DNA of 64,000 nt from assembly GCA_041913045.1 (NCBI GenBank), contig JAYSGB010000013.1, positions 1 to 64,000 of the forward strand, read 5' to 3'. Position numbers and translations under genes: made by a program. Under the pieces are notes generated by a model that saw only the letters and a list, made by a program, of their open reading frames with translations, ran no database searches and was not told where the DNA came from. The number at the start of each line of letters is the position of its first letter. Position 1 is the first letter of the stretch. Origin of the DNA: CAMLOF01 sp041913045 (lineage in GTDB: Bacteria > Pseudomonadota > Gammaproteobacteria > Burkholderiales > Burkholderiaceae_C). Positions 34,040 through 42,598 of this stretch are shown piece by piece.

Positions 34040-34540
34040 ATGCAGGCCCACTCTTCTCTTCTTACACGCCGTGCCCGCGCGGCACTGTGGTTGCCCTTGT
34101 TGCTGCTCTTGGCTGGCTGCGACCAACTGGGTATAGAAACGCCCGCCATAACGGCGGCCAAGAAAGAAGCTGAAGGCCGCGCCATAGGCAGCGCCTGCCG
34201 CCATGCAGTACGCAGCATTGAAGACTGCTACAGCAAGAATCCCAAGGCCCTCAAGGCAGCCATATTCGAAGGCTGGCGCGAGATGGACGGCTACATGCGT
34301 GAAAACGACATCGCAGGCATGCCCTACCAGACAGAGCCCGCTGGTGCGACAGACTCCGCCAAGGCAGCACCGCAAACGGCTGATGGCAAAGAGCCCCAAC
34401 CAGCCAAGGAAGCCGCCAATGGGCAGGGCGCCGGGGCAGCCAAGGCAGGCCAAGCACCTGCGTCAGCCACCCCGCCGACTGGAGGCATCCCCTTGATCCA
34501 GGGCCTCCCCCAGCGCCCGAACATCGCGCCAACGCGCTGA
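34040..34540 (+). CDS. Hypothetical lipoprotein
   Basis: 166 residues from ATG 34040. A basic N-terminus and LWLPLLLLLAGC form a lipoprotein signal with lipidated Cys27. The conserved-looking part (about 38-85) contains SACRHAVRSIEDCYSKNP and FEGWREMDGYMREN; the remainder is Ala/Gln/Pro-rich low complexity ending at Thr-Arg. I cannot name a family. It stands alone between a terminator and the convergent rlmD gene, with an Asp-free +2 region suggesting outer-membrane sorting only weakly. Confidence 0.75.
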   Translation: MQAHSSLLTRRARAALWLPLLLLLAGCDQLGIETPAITAAKKEAEGRAIGSACRHAVRSIEDCYSKNPKALKAAIFEGWREMDGYMRENDIAGMPYQTEPAGATDSAKAAPQTADGKEPQPAKEAANGQGAGAAKAGQAPASATPPTGGIPLIQGLPQRPNIAPTR

Positions 34541-34548
34541 AAACAGGC

Positions 34549-36015
34549 TCAGCGCTCGAAGACGGCGATGCTCTCGACGTGCGCCGTGTGGGGGAACATG
34601 TTCACCACACCCGCCGCCGTGCAGCGGTAACCCGCCTGGTGCACGAGCAGTCCCGCATCCCGGGCCAACGTCGCCGGGTTGCAGCTGACGTAAACGATGC
34701 GCTTGGGTGCTACCCAGGGTCGCCCATCGGGCGTCAGAGGCGCAGGCTCACCTGCCAACTGTGCCTGGTGAATGTCTGCAATGGCTTTTGCCAGGGCAAA
34801 TGCTCCTTCGCGCGGAGGGTCCACGAGCCATTTGTCAGCCACACCATCGGCCACCAGCATTTCGGGTGTCATCTCGAACAGGTTGCGCGCCACAAAACTT
34901 GTCGACGCCAGCCCTGCCTGCGTCGCGCGGTTGCGCGCCAGGTTCTCACCTGAGCGTGCCACCAACGCCGAGCTGCCTTCAATGCCCAGTACCTCGGCAG
35001 CCTGCGTGGCCAGCGGCAGCGTAAAGTTGCCAAGGCCACAAAACCAGTCGATCACGCGTTCTTGCCTGCCCACATTCAACAGGCGCAGCGCACGCGACAC
35101 CAACACCCGGTTGATGTGCGGATTCACCTGGGTGAAATCCGTGGGCTTGAACGGCATGGTGATGCCGAACTCCGGCAGGCTATAAGACAGTTCCGGCGTG
35201 CCCGCTTGGTCGTCCAGCAGATGCACCGTATCCGGCCCCTTGGGCTGCAACCACCATTGAATGGGCTGCACCTCGTTGCTGTTTTCGCGAGCAAACGCCC
35301 GCAGAGCGTCCTTGTCAGCCTCGCTCAGCGGCTCCAGGTGACGCAGCACGAGGGCTGTCACATGGTCACCGCAGGCCAACTCAATCTGTGGGCAGGTCTC
35401 CCGCGCCTCCATGCCATGAATCAGCTTGCGCAGCGGCAGCAACAACGCACTCACGTGCGGAGGCAGCACATGGCAAACGGACATATCTGCCACGTAGCGG
35501 CTCTTGCGCTCGTGGAACCCCACCAGCACTTCGCCCTTCTTGTGCACGTAGCGCACCGAGAGGCGCGCCCGGTAACGGTACCCCCAGGAAGGCCCGGCAA
35601 TTGGTCGCAGCAACGTTTCTGCCTTCACCTTGCCCAGGTGCCACAGGTTGTCTTCCAGCACGCGTTGCTTGGTGGCAACCTGCGCTGCGGGCTCCAGGTG
35701 CTGCATCTTGCAACCGCCACAAGCACCTGCGTGCAACCCAAAATGCGGGCATTTTGGCGACACCCGCTGAACCGATTCGCGGTGAATCTCGGTCAGCGTC
35801 GCCTGTTCCCACTGGTTCTTCTTGCGGTGGGTCTGCGCACTCACCCATTCGGTGGGCAAGGCACCGTCAATGAAAACCACCTTGCCATCCGCCTTGCGCG
35901 CCACGCCCTGTGCTTCCAGGTCGAGCGATACGACCTCCAGCCATCCATTGGGCGCAGTTGCAGGCAATCCTTCCCCGGGCGCCACTGGCACCACTTGCTG
36001 ATCGGCGGCTTCCAT
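34549..36015 (-). CDS. rlmD: 23S rRNA (uracil1939-C5)-methyltransferase
   Basis: 488 residues. SAM-dependent RumA/RlmD enzyme making m5U1939. A TRAM-like N-terminal domain (about 25-85) is followed by Fe-S cysteines 89, 99 and 102 (CPHFGLHAGACGGC), with a fourth near MSVCHV; the methyltransferase domain has VIDWFCGLGNFTLPLA for SAM and VSCNPATLARD with the catalytic Cys near the end. Its ATG shares one base with the nlpD stop (TGATG), so it is coupled to nlpD as the last gene of a surE-pcm-nlpD-rlmD series. Confidence 0.94.
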   Translation of the reverse strand: MEAADQQVVPVAPGEGLPATAPNGWLEVVSLDLEAQGVARKADGKVVFIDGALPTEWVSAQTHRKKNQWEQATLTEIHRESVQRVSPKCPHFGLHAGACGGCKMQHLEPAAQVATKQRVLEDNLWHLGKVKAETLLRPIAGPSWGYRYRARLSVRYVHKKGEVLVGFHERKSRYVADMSVCHVLPPHVSALLLPLRKLIHGMEARETCPQIELACGDHVTALVLRHLEPLSEADKDALRAFARENSNEVQPIQWWLQPKGPDTVHLLDDQAGTPELSYSLPEFGITMPFKPTDFTQVNPHINRVLVSRALRLLNVGRQERVIDWFCGLGNFTLPLATQAAEVLGIEGSSALVARSGENLARNRATQAGLASTSFVARNLFEMTPEMLVADGVADKWLVDPPREGAFALAKAIADIHQAQLAGEPAPLTPDGRPWVAPKRIVYVSCNPATLARDAGLLVHQAGYRCTAAGVVNMFPHTAHVESIAVFER

Positions 36016-36920
36016 CAGCGCGCCGGAAGGTGTTTGAGCGGATCGACCGGCTTGCCCTGGCGGCGCACCTCGAAGTGCAGTTTCACACGGTCAGCATCAC
36101 TGCTGCCCATCTCTGCAATCTTCTGCCCCTTGCGGACGGTCTGGTCCTCGCGCACCAACAAGGCCTGGTTGTGAGCGTAAGCGGTCAAATAGGTGTTGTT
36201 GTGCTTCAAGATGACCAAGTTGCCATACCCGCGCAAACCGGCGCCGGCGTACACCACACGCCCGTCTGCAGCTGCCAGCACGGCATCACCAGCCTTGCCG
36301 CCGATGCCCACCCCTTTGTTGCGGGATTCATCGAACACATCGATCACAGGCCCGGAGGCCGGCCACATGAAGGCCACCTCGTCAGATGCAGCCACTGCTG
36401 AGCCCTGGCCAGACGCTGGTGCAGGCGCAGCCGTGGCACTGCTGCTGCCAGCAGCCCCCAAAGGCTGCCCTTGAACCGCAGAGCTGCTGACGGCGTTCGC
36501 CGTGGTGCCAGCAGCGGCTGAAGGAGCCGCGGCGGCGGTACTGGCTTGCGGCGGCACCACACGCAACACCTGCCCCACCTCGATCAGGTTGGGGTTGACA
36601 ATGCCGTTCCATGCTTGGATATCGCGCCAGCTTTGGCCCGTCTCCAGGCCAATGCGCATCAGTGTGTCACCAGGGCGCACGGTGTAATAACCCGGTTTGC
36701 CAGCGTTCTCGGCACCAGGCGGCAAAGCCTGGGCGGCAGGAGCGCCTGCCCCCCCACCTGTGCGGTCTACCACGGGCGCACGCTGCGCCGGTTTTTGTGG
36801 GGCAGCACACGCCCCCAACATTGCCACCGCTACAACGGCCGCTCCCCAATTGATCATGCGCGTGTGGCGCGGCAACTTGGCATCAGCCAACGGCCGCCAC
36901 AGCGGAACCGTGTGTTCCAT
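36015..36920 (-). CDS. nlpD: NlpD-like lipoprotein: LysM plus degenerate LytM/M23 domain
   Basis: 301 residues from ATG 36920, supported by AGGATGAGG six bases upstream. Lipobox LGAC with Cys38 after a basic n-region; a LysM peptidoglycan-binding domain (about 76-120, YYTVRPGDTLMRIG); an Ala-rich linker; and a C-terminal LytM domain (about 195-300). The M23 zinc residues are mostly lost: the first His-x3-Asp motif reads NKGVG and the HxH motif reads KLH, while one His in AYAHNQ remains. This is the NlpD/EnvC type that activates amidases at division sites rather than cutting itself. Lies between pcm and rlmD. Confidence 0.9.
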   Translation of the reverse strand: MEHTVPLWRPLADAKLPRHTRMINWGAAVVAVAMLGACAAPQKPAQRAPVVDRTGGGAGAPAAQALPPGAENAGKPGYYTVRPGDTLMRIGLETGQSWRDIQAWNGIVNPNLIEVGQVLRVVPPQASTAAAAPSAAAGTTANAVSSSAVQGQPLGAAGSSSATAAPAPASGQGSAVAASDEVAFMWPASGPVIDVFDESRNKGVGIGGKAGDAVLAAADGRVVYAGAGLRGYGNLVILKHNNTYLTAYAHNQALLVREDQTVRKGQKIAEMGSSDADRVKLHFEVRRQGKPVDPLKHLPAR

Positions 36921-36977
36921 GCAGTACCTCATCCTGAAATCTAAAAGCCAGCGCCCAAGCGCCGGACGGCGCCATGG

Positions 36978-37814
36978 TCAGGCCACACCCGATTTTAGAG
37001 GCACGAACAGCACGGCCTCCAGGATGTTACGCACGTACCCATTGGGGGTGCGGTCAATCACCACCAGGCTCTGGCGCCCAGGGCTCAGTTCTGCAGGTGC
37101 CACCAGCCGCCCGCCTACGGCGAGTTGGTCCAGCCAAGTCTGGGGAATAGCTTCCCCACCCGCAGCAGAAACAATGCCTGCATAAGGGGCACCCGACGGA
37201 AACCCCAGCATCCCGTCACCAAGAATCAGGTGCACATTCGGCAGGCGCATGGGCCGCAGGTTTTCCCTGGCTTTCTCGTGCAGGCCACGCAGCCGCTCCA
37301 TGCTGTACACCTCGGCAGCCAAGTGGGAAAGCAGCGCTGCCTGGTAGCCGCAGCCCGTGCCGATTTCAAGCACACGCCCCATGGGTATCGTCCGCCCTTC
37401 GCACAGCAACTCCAGCATCCGCCCCACCACGCTGGGCTTGGAAATGGTTTGCCCCAATCCAATGGGCAAGCTGGTGTCCTCATAAGCCTGGGGTACCAGG
37501 GCCGAATCAACAAATCGGTGCCGCTCTACGGTAGCAAAAGCCTGCTGCACCCTCGGGTTCTGCAAGCCCTGAGTCACCAGCTTGCGGACCATGGCCTGCC
37601 TGAACGCCGCCGAATCCAGCCCGGTGCCTGTTACCAACGGAATGGACGCCTTTGCGGGCACACGCGCGGTACTGCTTGAGCTGGCCTGCACCTGTCCACG
37701 CACGGGCACGGAAGGCGCCGCCACAACCGAACCCAACCGCGCTGGAAATGCAGGCCGCGGGCGCCCCTCTGCTCCATCCGGAGGGGCTCCTGGCGATACC
37801 GGGTGCCGACTCAC
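36978..37814 (-). CDS. pcm: Protein-L-isoaspartate O-methyltransferase
   Basis: 278 residues. Repairs isoaspartyl residues in aged proteins with SAM. The catalytic part from about residue 68 has VERHRFVDSALVPQAYED, GQTISKPSVVGRML and the SAM loop EIGTGCGYQAALLSHL. The first ~65 residues are a Pro/Ala/Ser-rich extension absent from the usual ~210-residue enzyme. The start is fixed by its ATGA overlap with the surE stop, so the extension is probably real, though an internal start is possible. Confidence 0.93.
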   Translation of the reverse strand: MSRHPVSPGAPPDGAEGRPRPAFPARLGSVVAAPSVPVRGQVQASSSSTARVPAKASIPLVTGTGLDSAAFRQAMVRKLVTQGLQNPRVQQAFATVERHRFVDSALVPQAYEDTSLPIGLGQTISKPSVVGRMLELLCEGRTIPMGRVLEIGTGCGYQAALLSHLAAEVYSMERLRGLHEKARENLRPMRLPNVHLILGDGMLGFPSGAPYAGIVSAAGGEAIPQTWLDQLAVGGRLVAPAELSPGRQSLVVIDRTPNGYVRNILEAVLFVPLKSGVA

Positions 37815-38614
37815 CGCACCTCCGCACGGCGCTGGGCTGAAAACTGCGCCACGGACTGAGCCCAGTAGGCCAGACGGGAATGGTCGGTCAAGTCGATCTG
37901 CAATGGTGTTACCGACATGTAACCCTGGGAAGTCGCATGAAAATCCGTTCCCTCGGTCTCGTCCCGGGCCGCACCTGCGCCCCCTATCCAGTACATGGTT
38001 TCACCACGAGGACTGACCTGCGTAATCACGGGTTCAGCGGCGTGTCGGCGGCCCAGGCGCGTGACCTTGGTCCCCAACACCTGCTCCAAAGGAAGACAAG
38101 GAATGTTCACGTTCAACAGCCACGGATCCACATGCCCACCGGGGGCAGCCTGCGCATAGGTCATGGCTGAGGGCGCCAGGTAGGACACCAGTTCACGCGC
38201 CTTGATCACTGCTGCGTCCAAGTGCCGCCACCCCTTCTCGGTTTGCGAGAAGGCAATCGCTGGCACCCCGAACAGGTAACCTTCCATGGCAGCACCCACG
38301 GTTCCGGAGTAGATCGTGTCGTCTCCCATGTTGGCACCGTTGTTGATGCCAGACACCACCAAATCGGGCCGGTAACCCAGCAAGCCCGTCAAAGCGATGT
38401 GAACGCAATCGGCCGGGGTGCCATTGACGTAGCGGAACCCGTTAGGCGCCGTCTGCACGTACAAGGGAGAATGCAGCGTCAGTGCATTGGACTTGGCGCT
38501 GTTGTTCTGCTCAGGCGCCACCACTTCCACATCACCCAGTTCGCAGAGCGCGTCGTACAGCGCGCGAATGCCGGGGGCCTGGTAACCATCGTCGTTGGAC
38601 AGAAGAATCTTCAT
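37811..38614 (-). CDS. surE: 5'/3'-nucleotidase SurE
   Basis: 267 residues. Metal-dependent survival-protein nucleotidase removing phosphate from nucleoside monophosphates. The N-terminal MKILLSNDDGYQAPG carries the metal-binding Asp-Asp, with SGINNGANMGDDTIYSGTVGAAMEG completing the site. First gene of the minus-strand surE-pcm-nlpD-rlmD series, overlapping pcm by four bases. The linkage with pcm and nlpD is classical. Confidence 0.96.
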   Translation of the reverse strand: MKILLSNDDGYQAPGIRALYDALCELGDVEVVAPEQNNSAKSNALTLHSPLYVQTAPNGFRYVNGTPADCVHIALTGLLGYRPDLVVSGINNGANMGDDTIYSGTVGAAMEGYLFGVPAIAFSQTEKGWRHLDAAVIKARELVSYLAPSAMTYAQAAPGGHVDPWLLNVNIPCLPLEQVLGTKVTRLGRRHAAEPVITQVSPRGETMYWIGGAGAARDETEGTDFHATSQGYMSVTPLQIDLTDHSRLAYWAQSVAQFSAQRRAEVR

Positions 38615-38683
38615 TGCCGTCCATTGTAGGCGTGCTAAACACCTAGCCGCCCCATGGGCAAGTACTGGGGCTCAAAGACAAAA

Positions 38684-38770
38684 TCAAACCGCAGTCGATC
38701 TGGTTCTGCGCATTAGCGAACGCAATACCACCGGTGACTTACCGAAACGGCGATGGAAATAAAATGAAAA
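38684..38770 (-). pseudogene. Possible remnant of an AraC-type regulator C-terminus
   Basis: On the minus strand, an open stretch ending in TGA (about 38684) reads FSFYFHRRFGKSPVVLRSLM then a basic tail. FHRRFGKSP is the type of sequence at the end of AraC/XylS helix-turn-helix domains. No start and no further domain is present, so if the resemblance is real this is a decayed fragment next to the tRNA-His terminator. Confidence 0.3.
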
Positions 38771-38794
38771 AGCCCGGCTGATGCCGGGCTTTTT
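38767..38794. terminator. Terminator after tRNA-His
   Basis: AAAAAGCCCGGC-TGAT-GCCGGGCTTTTT, a 12-bp perfect stem with A and T flanks. It lies 12 bases past the tRNA 3' end on the minus strand. Confidence 0.88.
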
Positions 38795-38805
38795 GCGTAG
38801 TTAAC

Positions 38806-38882
38806 TGGGGTGGCTGATGGGACTCGAACCCACGACGACCAGAATCACAATCTGGGACTCTACCAACTGAGCTACAGCCACC
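38806..38882 (-). tRNA. tRNA-His (anticodon GTG)
   Basis: The minus strand folds as a standard cloverleaf: acceptor GTGGCTG/CAGCCAC with the extra 5' G pairing with C73 that marks tRNA-His, D-arm GCTCAGTTGGTAGAGT, anticodon loop with GTG, T-arm GGGTTCGAGTCCC, and encoded CCA. TATAAT (38893-38898) lies 11 bases upstream of the 5' end. Confidence 0.96.
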
Positions 38883-38898
38883 GTAGCCTTAAATTATA

Positions 38899-38922
38899 GC
38901 GTGATTTCCATAAAAATCACGC
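38899..38922 (-). terminator. Hairpin after ppiD overlapping the tRNA-His promoter
   Basis: GCGTGATTT-CCATAA-AAATCACGC lies directly after the ppiD stop; on the minus strand it is followed by TATAATTT, which doubles as the tRNA-His -10. It may weaken read-through from ppiD. Confidence 0.5.
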
Positions 38923-38923
38923 G

Positions 38924-40846
38924 TTATTCGACCTTGGCATCACCTTTTTTGGCCGTGATCTGCACTTTGTAGTGGGCACGCAGTGCCTGCAGGTACGCCT
39001 GAGCCTCTGCCTGCGCCCACATTTGACCTAGCTGAGCAAGTTCTTGGGTGGCGACTTCAGCGCTTGGCACTTCGCGGTCCAGCACACGGTTGACGCGAAC
39101 GATCATGTATCCATCACCAGCCAAGTCAACACCAGTCCAAGCCGAAACATTGCCACCAGCCGGAGCAGACAGGGCAGCCGTTACAGCAGGAATGGGCAAG
39201 CCTTGCACGTTGGTACGTGAAATCACCACTGCGGAACGCAGGCTGGCAGCCGCAGGCTGAGCCTTCCAGGCTTCCAGCTTGGCTTTGCCCTCCGCCTTGG
39301 CCAACTCCAGCGCCTTTTGCTGCACGAGCCGCTCACGCACCCGGTCCTTCACCTCATCCAGCGCCAGTGTGTGCGCGGGGCGATGAGCCACGACCCTGGC
39401 AGCAACCATTTGATTGGTACCAGTTTCAATGGCCTCGGTATTGGTCTTCTTGCCCAGGGCATCTTCCGAAAAAACGGCAGCCATGAGGCGCGGCGACGCC
39501 AAAACAGCGTCTTTGCCCGAAGCAAACGTCCCATTCCGCAGAACACCTTGGGCCTTGCGGACGGTAAGGCCCAGCTTCTGCGCCGCCGGATTCAGGCTGT
39601 CGCTGTTCTCGTAGACCAAGTTGCTGAAGTCCTCAGCGAACTCGGCGAAACGGCGCTGCGCCTGTTGACGTATGAGTTCGTCCTCAAGTTTGGCACGGAC
39701 GCCCTCAAAGGGTTGGGGCGCGGGGCGGCGCACGTCAGTGAGCTGGATGATGTGAAAGCCAAACTCGCTTTCCACCAACTCAGAAATCTGTCCCTTTTCT
39801 AGCGCGAACACCGCGTCTTCAAAGGGCTTGACCATTGCCCCACGGGCAAAGAAGTCAAGATCGCCACCATTGGCCGCTGAGCCTGGGTCTTGCGATTTGG
39901 CCTTGGCCACTTCAGCAAATTTGTTCGGCGACTTCTTCACCTCATCAAGCAAGGCCTGAGCCTGCGCCTTCACAGCAACCTTTTGCTCGGCCGTTGCCTT
40001 GGGGTCAACCGTCAGAAGAATGTGACGAGCACGGCGCTGCTCCTGCTGCGCGAGAGCGGCGTTGTTCTGCTCGTAATACGCACGGAGGTCCTCTTCACTC
40101 AGGCGGATGTTGCGCGCTACGGCGTCAAGATCCAGGACCAGATATTCCAGGTCGACTTGATCTGGCGCCTGAAACTGAGCTTGGTTTTCCTGGTAGTAGC
40201 TTTGCACGTCCGCATCTGTCACCTTGACGGATGCAGCAAAGTCGCGCGGCTGGAAATGTGCCACCTGGACTTCGCGACGCTCGAAATAGGCACGCAAAGC
40301 AGGTTCGGCAGCACCTGCCGTCGCAAAGCCCGAGGCACTGACGCCTTGTGCGACCTGGCGGCGGGCAATGTCGGCGCGGACATTGGCCTCGAACATTTCA
40401 GGTGTCATGCCTTGGGCACGAAGAAGCTCACGATACCGTTCAGCGTCCAGGGTGCCGTCAGCCTTGCGCAGAGATGCAATGTTGGGATCTTGAGTCAACT
40501 CACGGGCCAGGCGCTGGTCAGAGGCGACCATGTGTGCGTCTTGCGCAGCGAGCGCCAGCACGCGGTCATTGACCATGCGCTCAAGCGTACCCAGGCGCGC
40601 TTGCTCGGACTCAAGAATGGACCGGTCGATGCCCGGCATCGATGCGGCCATGCGGTCGACTTCGTTGCGGTGGGCTGCCTCCCATTCCTGGCGGGTGATT
40701 TCCACCTTGCCGATCTTGGCCACGACGTCTGCGGACTCGCGGAAGCGGCTGTAGCCCTCAATGCCAAACAGCACAAAGGACGGAATGATCAACAACATGA
40801 GAAGACCCATGAGGAACTTCATGTTGTTACGGAAGAAATCAAACAT
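38924..40846 (-). CDS. ppiD: Periplasmic folding chaperone PpiD (SurA-N plus parvulin domain)
   Basis: 640 residues. Inner-membrane-anchored chaperone near the Sec translocon. The N-terminus MFDFFRNNMKFLMGLLMLLIIPSFVLFG is the typical PpiD anchor; a SurA-like N-terminal domain follows (about 45-230); a parvulin-type domain lies at about 260-365 (ARHILLTVDPKATAEQK, GGDLDFFARGAMVKPFEDAVF); and a C-terminal SurA-like half completes it. Sits between tRNA-Val and tRNA-His, downstream of hup, a conserved hup-ppiD neighbourhood. Confidence 0.94.
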   Translation of the reverse strand: MFDFFRNNMKFLMGLLMLLIIPSFVLFGIEGYSRFRESADVVAKIGKVEITRQEWEAAHRNEVDRMAASMPGIDRSILESEQARLGTLERMVNDRVLALAAQDAHMVASDQRLARELTQDPNIASLRKADGTLDAERYRELLRAQGMTPEMFEANVRADIARRQVAQGVSASGFATAGAAEPALRAYFERREVQVAHFQPRDFAASVKVTDADVQSYYQENQAQFQAPDQVDLEYLVLDLDAVARNIRLSEEDLRAYYEQNNAALAQQEQRRARHILLTVDPKATAEQKVAVKAQAQALLDEVKKSPNKFAEVAKAKSQDPGSAANGGDLDFFARGAMVKPFEDAVFALEKGQISELVESEFGFHIIQLTDVRRPAPQPFEGVRAKLEDELIRQQAQRRFAEFAEDFSNLVYENSDSLNPAAQKLGLTVRKAQGVLRNGTFASGKDAVLASPRLMAAVFSEDALGKKTNTEAIETGTNQMVAARVVAHRPAHTLALDEVKDRVRERLVQQKALELAKAEGKAKLEAWKAQPAAASLRSAVVISRTNVQGLPIPAVTAALSAPAGGNVSAWTGVDLAGDGYMIVRVNRVLDREVPSAEVATQELAQLGQMWAQAEAQAYLQALRAHYKVQITAKKGDAKVE

Positions 40847-40868
40847 ACGTGTGCAACCTGCAACAAAA

Positions 40869-40890
40869 AAGGCGAACCCCTGTTCGCCTT
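40869..40890 (-). terminator. Terminator after tRNA-Val
   Basis: AAGGCGAAC-CCCT-GTTCGCCTT; the A-run to its left is a T-run for leftward transcripts. It separates tRNA-Val from ppiD. Confidence 0.85.
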
Positions 40891-40899
40891 TCGTGTGGG

Positions 40900-40975
40900 T
40901 GGTGGGTGCTGAGGGGCTCGAACCCCCGACCTACGCCTTGTAAGGGCGCCGCTCTACCAACTGAGCTAAGCACCC
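40900..40975 (-). tRNA. tRNA-Val (anticodon TAC)
   Basis: Minus-strand cloverleaf: acceptor GGGTGCT/AGCACCC, D-arm AGCTCAGTTGGTAGAGC, anticodon loop CTTACAA with TAC, T-arm GGGGGTTCGAGCCCC, A73 and encoded CCA. Between hup and ppiD. Confidence 0.96.
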
Positions 40976-40997
40976 CACCGAAACTGTGACCCGAATT

Positions 40998-41270
40998 TTA
41001 CTTGATTGCGTCTTTCAACGCTTTGCCAGGACGGAACTTTGGGATTTTAGCCGCTTTGATCTTGATTGCCGCACCGGTGCGAGGATTGCGGCCAGTTCTG
41101 GCTGCGCGCTTGGTCACCGAGAAGGAGCCGAAACCGACCAGCGATACGGTACCACCTTTTTTCAGCGTGGTACGCACTGCTGCGAGCGTCGCGTCCAGCG
41201 CGCGGGCCGCTGCCGCCTTGGAAATGTCGGCACTGGTGGCAATGTGATCAACGAGTTCAGACTTGTTCAC
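40998..41270 (-). CDS. hupB: DNA-binding protein HU
   Basis: 90 residues from GTG 41270 with GAGGGG upstream; the open frame extends to 41339, but those codons are not part of the HU fold. MNKSELVDHIA at the start, GFGSFSVTKRAARTGRNPRTG as the DNA-binding arm, and KIPKFRPGKALKDAI at the end are the HU signature. Histone-like protein that bends and compacts DNA. Upstream of tRNA-Val and ppiD, as in other betaproteobacteria; the lon gene that usually precedes it is not here. Confidence 0.95.
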   Translation of the reverse strand: MNKSELVDHIATSADISKAAAARALDATLAAVRTTLKKGGTVSLVGFGSFSVTKRAARTGRNPRTGAAIKIKAAKIPKFRPGKALKDAIK

Positions 41271-41402
41271 CGAATATCCCCTCAAGAAAATTTCGTTTAT
41301 GAGCTCCTGACCTCGTGCGGGTGACCCGCGCGACGGCACAAGGGAATGGATTCTAGGTCTGCGCCCGCCTTGAGGGAAATGCCCCAGTGCCGCGCATGGC
41401 TG

Positions 41403-42497
41403 TCAGCCACGTGTCAGGGCTCGTGCGATCTCCTGCCCCAGGTCCTGCGTGGAAGCATTGCCCCCGATGTCGGGCGTACGAGGCCCGCCGTTGGCGGGAT
41501 CAAGCACCATCTCGATGGCATTGAGCACGGCGTCGTGCGCGTCGCGATGCCCGAGGAAGTCGAGCATCATGGCGCCACACCAGATCTGCCCGATGGGATT
41601 GGCTATGTTGCGACCAGCTATGTCCGGCGCCGAACCATGCACCGGCTCGAACAGCGAGGGGTACTTGCGGTCCGGGTTGAGGTTGGCGCTGGGTGCTATG
41701 CCGATGGTGCCCGTGCAGGCTGGTCCAAGATCACTCAAGATGTCGCCGAACAGGTTGCTGGCCACCACCACGTCGAAGAAGTCTGGCCGCTGCACGAAGT
41801 GCGCCGTGAGGATGTCGATATGGAATTTGTCCACGTTCACACCCGGATAGGCCTTGGCCATTTCGATGACGCGCTCGTCCCAATAGGGCATGGTGATGGC
41901 GATGCCGTTGCTCTTGGTGGCGCTGGTAAGGTGCTTCTTGGGACGGCTTTGCGCCAGTTCGAAGGCGAACTTCAAAACGCGGTCCACCCCCACGCGGGAC
42001 ATCACAGTTTCCTGCATGACGATTTCGCGCTCGGTGCCGGGGTACATGCGCCCGCCGATGCTGGAATATTCGCCCTCGGTGTTCTCGCGCACGATATACA
42101 TGTCGATCTCGCCAGGCTGGCGGGGCGAGCCGTCACGGCGCACCACTGGCGCAATGATGCCGGGCATGAGCCGTGCGGGGCGCAGGTTCACGTATTGGTC
42201 GAACTCACGCCGGAACAACAAGAGCGAACCCCATAGCGAAATGTGGTCAGGAATCTTCTCCGGCCAGCCCACTGCGCCAAAGTAGATGGCGTCGTGCCCG
42301 CCAATCTGCTCCTTCCAGTTGTCGGGCAACATCTTGCCGTGCTTCTCGAAGTAGTCCCAGCTGGAAAAGTCGAAATGGTCGAATTGAAGATCAATGCCAA
42401 AGCGACTCGCTGCCGCTTCCATGACCCGAATGCCCTCGGGCATGACTTCCTTGCCAATACCGTCGCCAGCGATGACTGCGATGCGTTTTCTGCTCAT
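41403..42497 (-). CDS. Tartrate dehydrogenase / D-malate dehydrogenase (decarboxylating)
   Basis: 364 residues. NAD-dependent isocitrate/isopropylmalate-dehydrogenase superfamily, TtuC/DmlA subgroup. AGDGIGKEVMPEG is the N-terminal signature; YVNLRPARLMPGIIAP and ENTEGEYSSIGGRMYPGTERE carry the substrate and metal residues; and EPVHGSAPDIAGRNIANPIGQ the nucleotide region. It oxidatively decarboxylates tartrate or D-malate. The divergent LysR gene 101 bases away is the usual activator arrangement (as dmlA-dmlR in E. coli). Which acid is preferred cannot be told. Confidence 0.92.
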   Translation of the reverse strand: MSRKRIAVIAGDGIGKEVMPEGIRVMEAAASRFGIDLQFDHFDFSSWDYFEKHGKMLPDNWKEQIGGHDAIYFGAVGWPEKIPDHISLWGSLLLFRREFDQYVNLRPARLMPGIIAPVVRRDGSPRQPGEIDMYIVRENTEGEYSSIGGRMYPGTEREIVMQETVMSRVGVDRVLKFAFELAQSRPKKHLTSATKSNGIAITMPYWDERVIEMAKAYPGVNVDKFHIDILTAHFVQRPDFFDVVVASNLFGDILSDLGPACTGTIGIAPSANLNPDRKYPSLFEPVHGSAPDIAGRNIANPIGQIWCGAMMLDFLGHRDAHDAVLNAIEMVLDPANGGPRTPDIGGNASTQDLGQEIARALTRG

Positions 42498-42568
42498 GGT
42501 GACTCCTCTGAGGTTCGTCTGACACGTTGGGGATGCGTCTAGCTTAGCCAGTAAACAGGAAATAATCT

Positions 42569-42590
42569 TTCAATTGATTATTTCCACAAG
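42569..42590. promoter_or_regulatory. Imperfect palindrome between the LysR and dehydrogenase genes
   Basis: AAATAATC (42569-42576) and GATTATTT (42583-42590) are inverted arms separated by TTTCAATT. The position, just upstream of the LysR start and within the divergent promoter gap, fits a LysR-type operator. Confidence 0.45.
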
Positions 42591-42598
42591 GGAAACAA

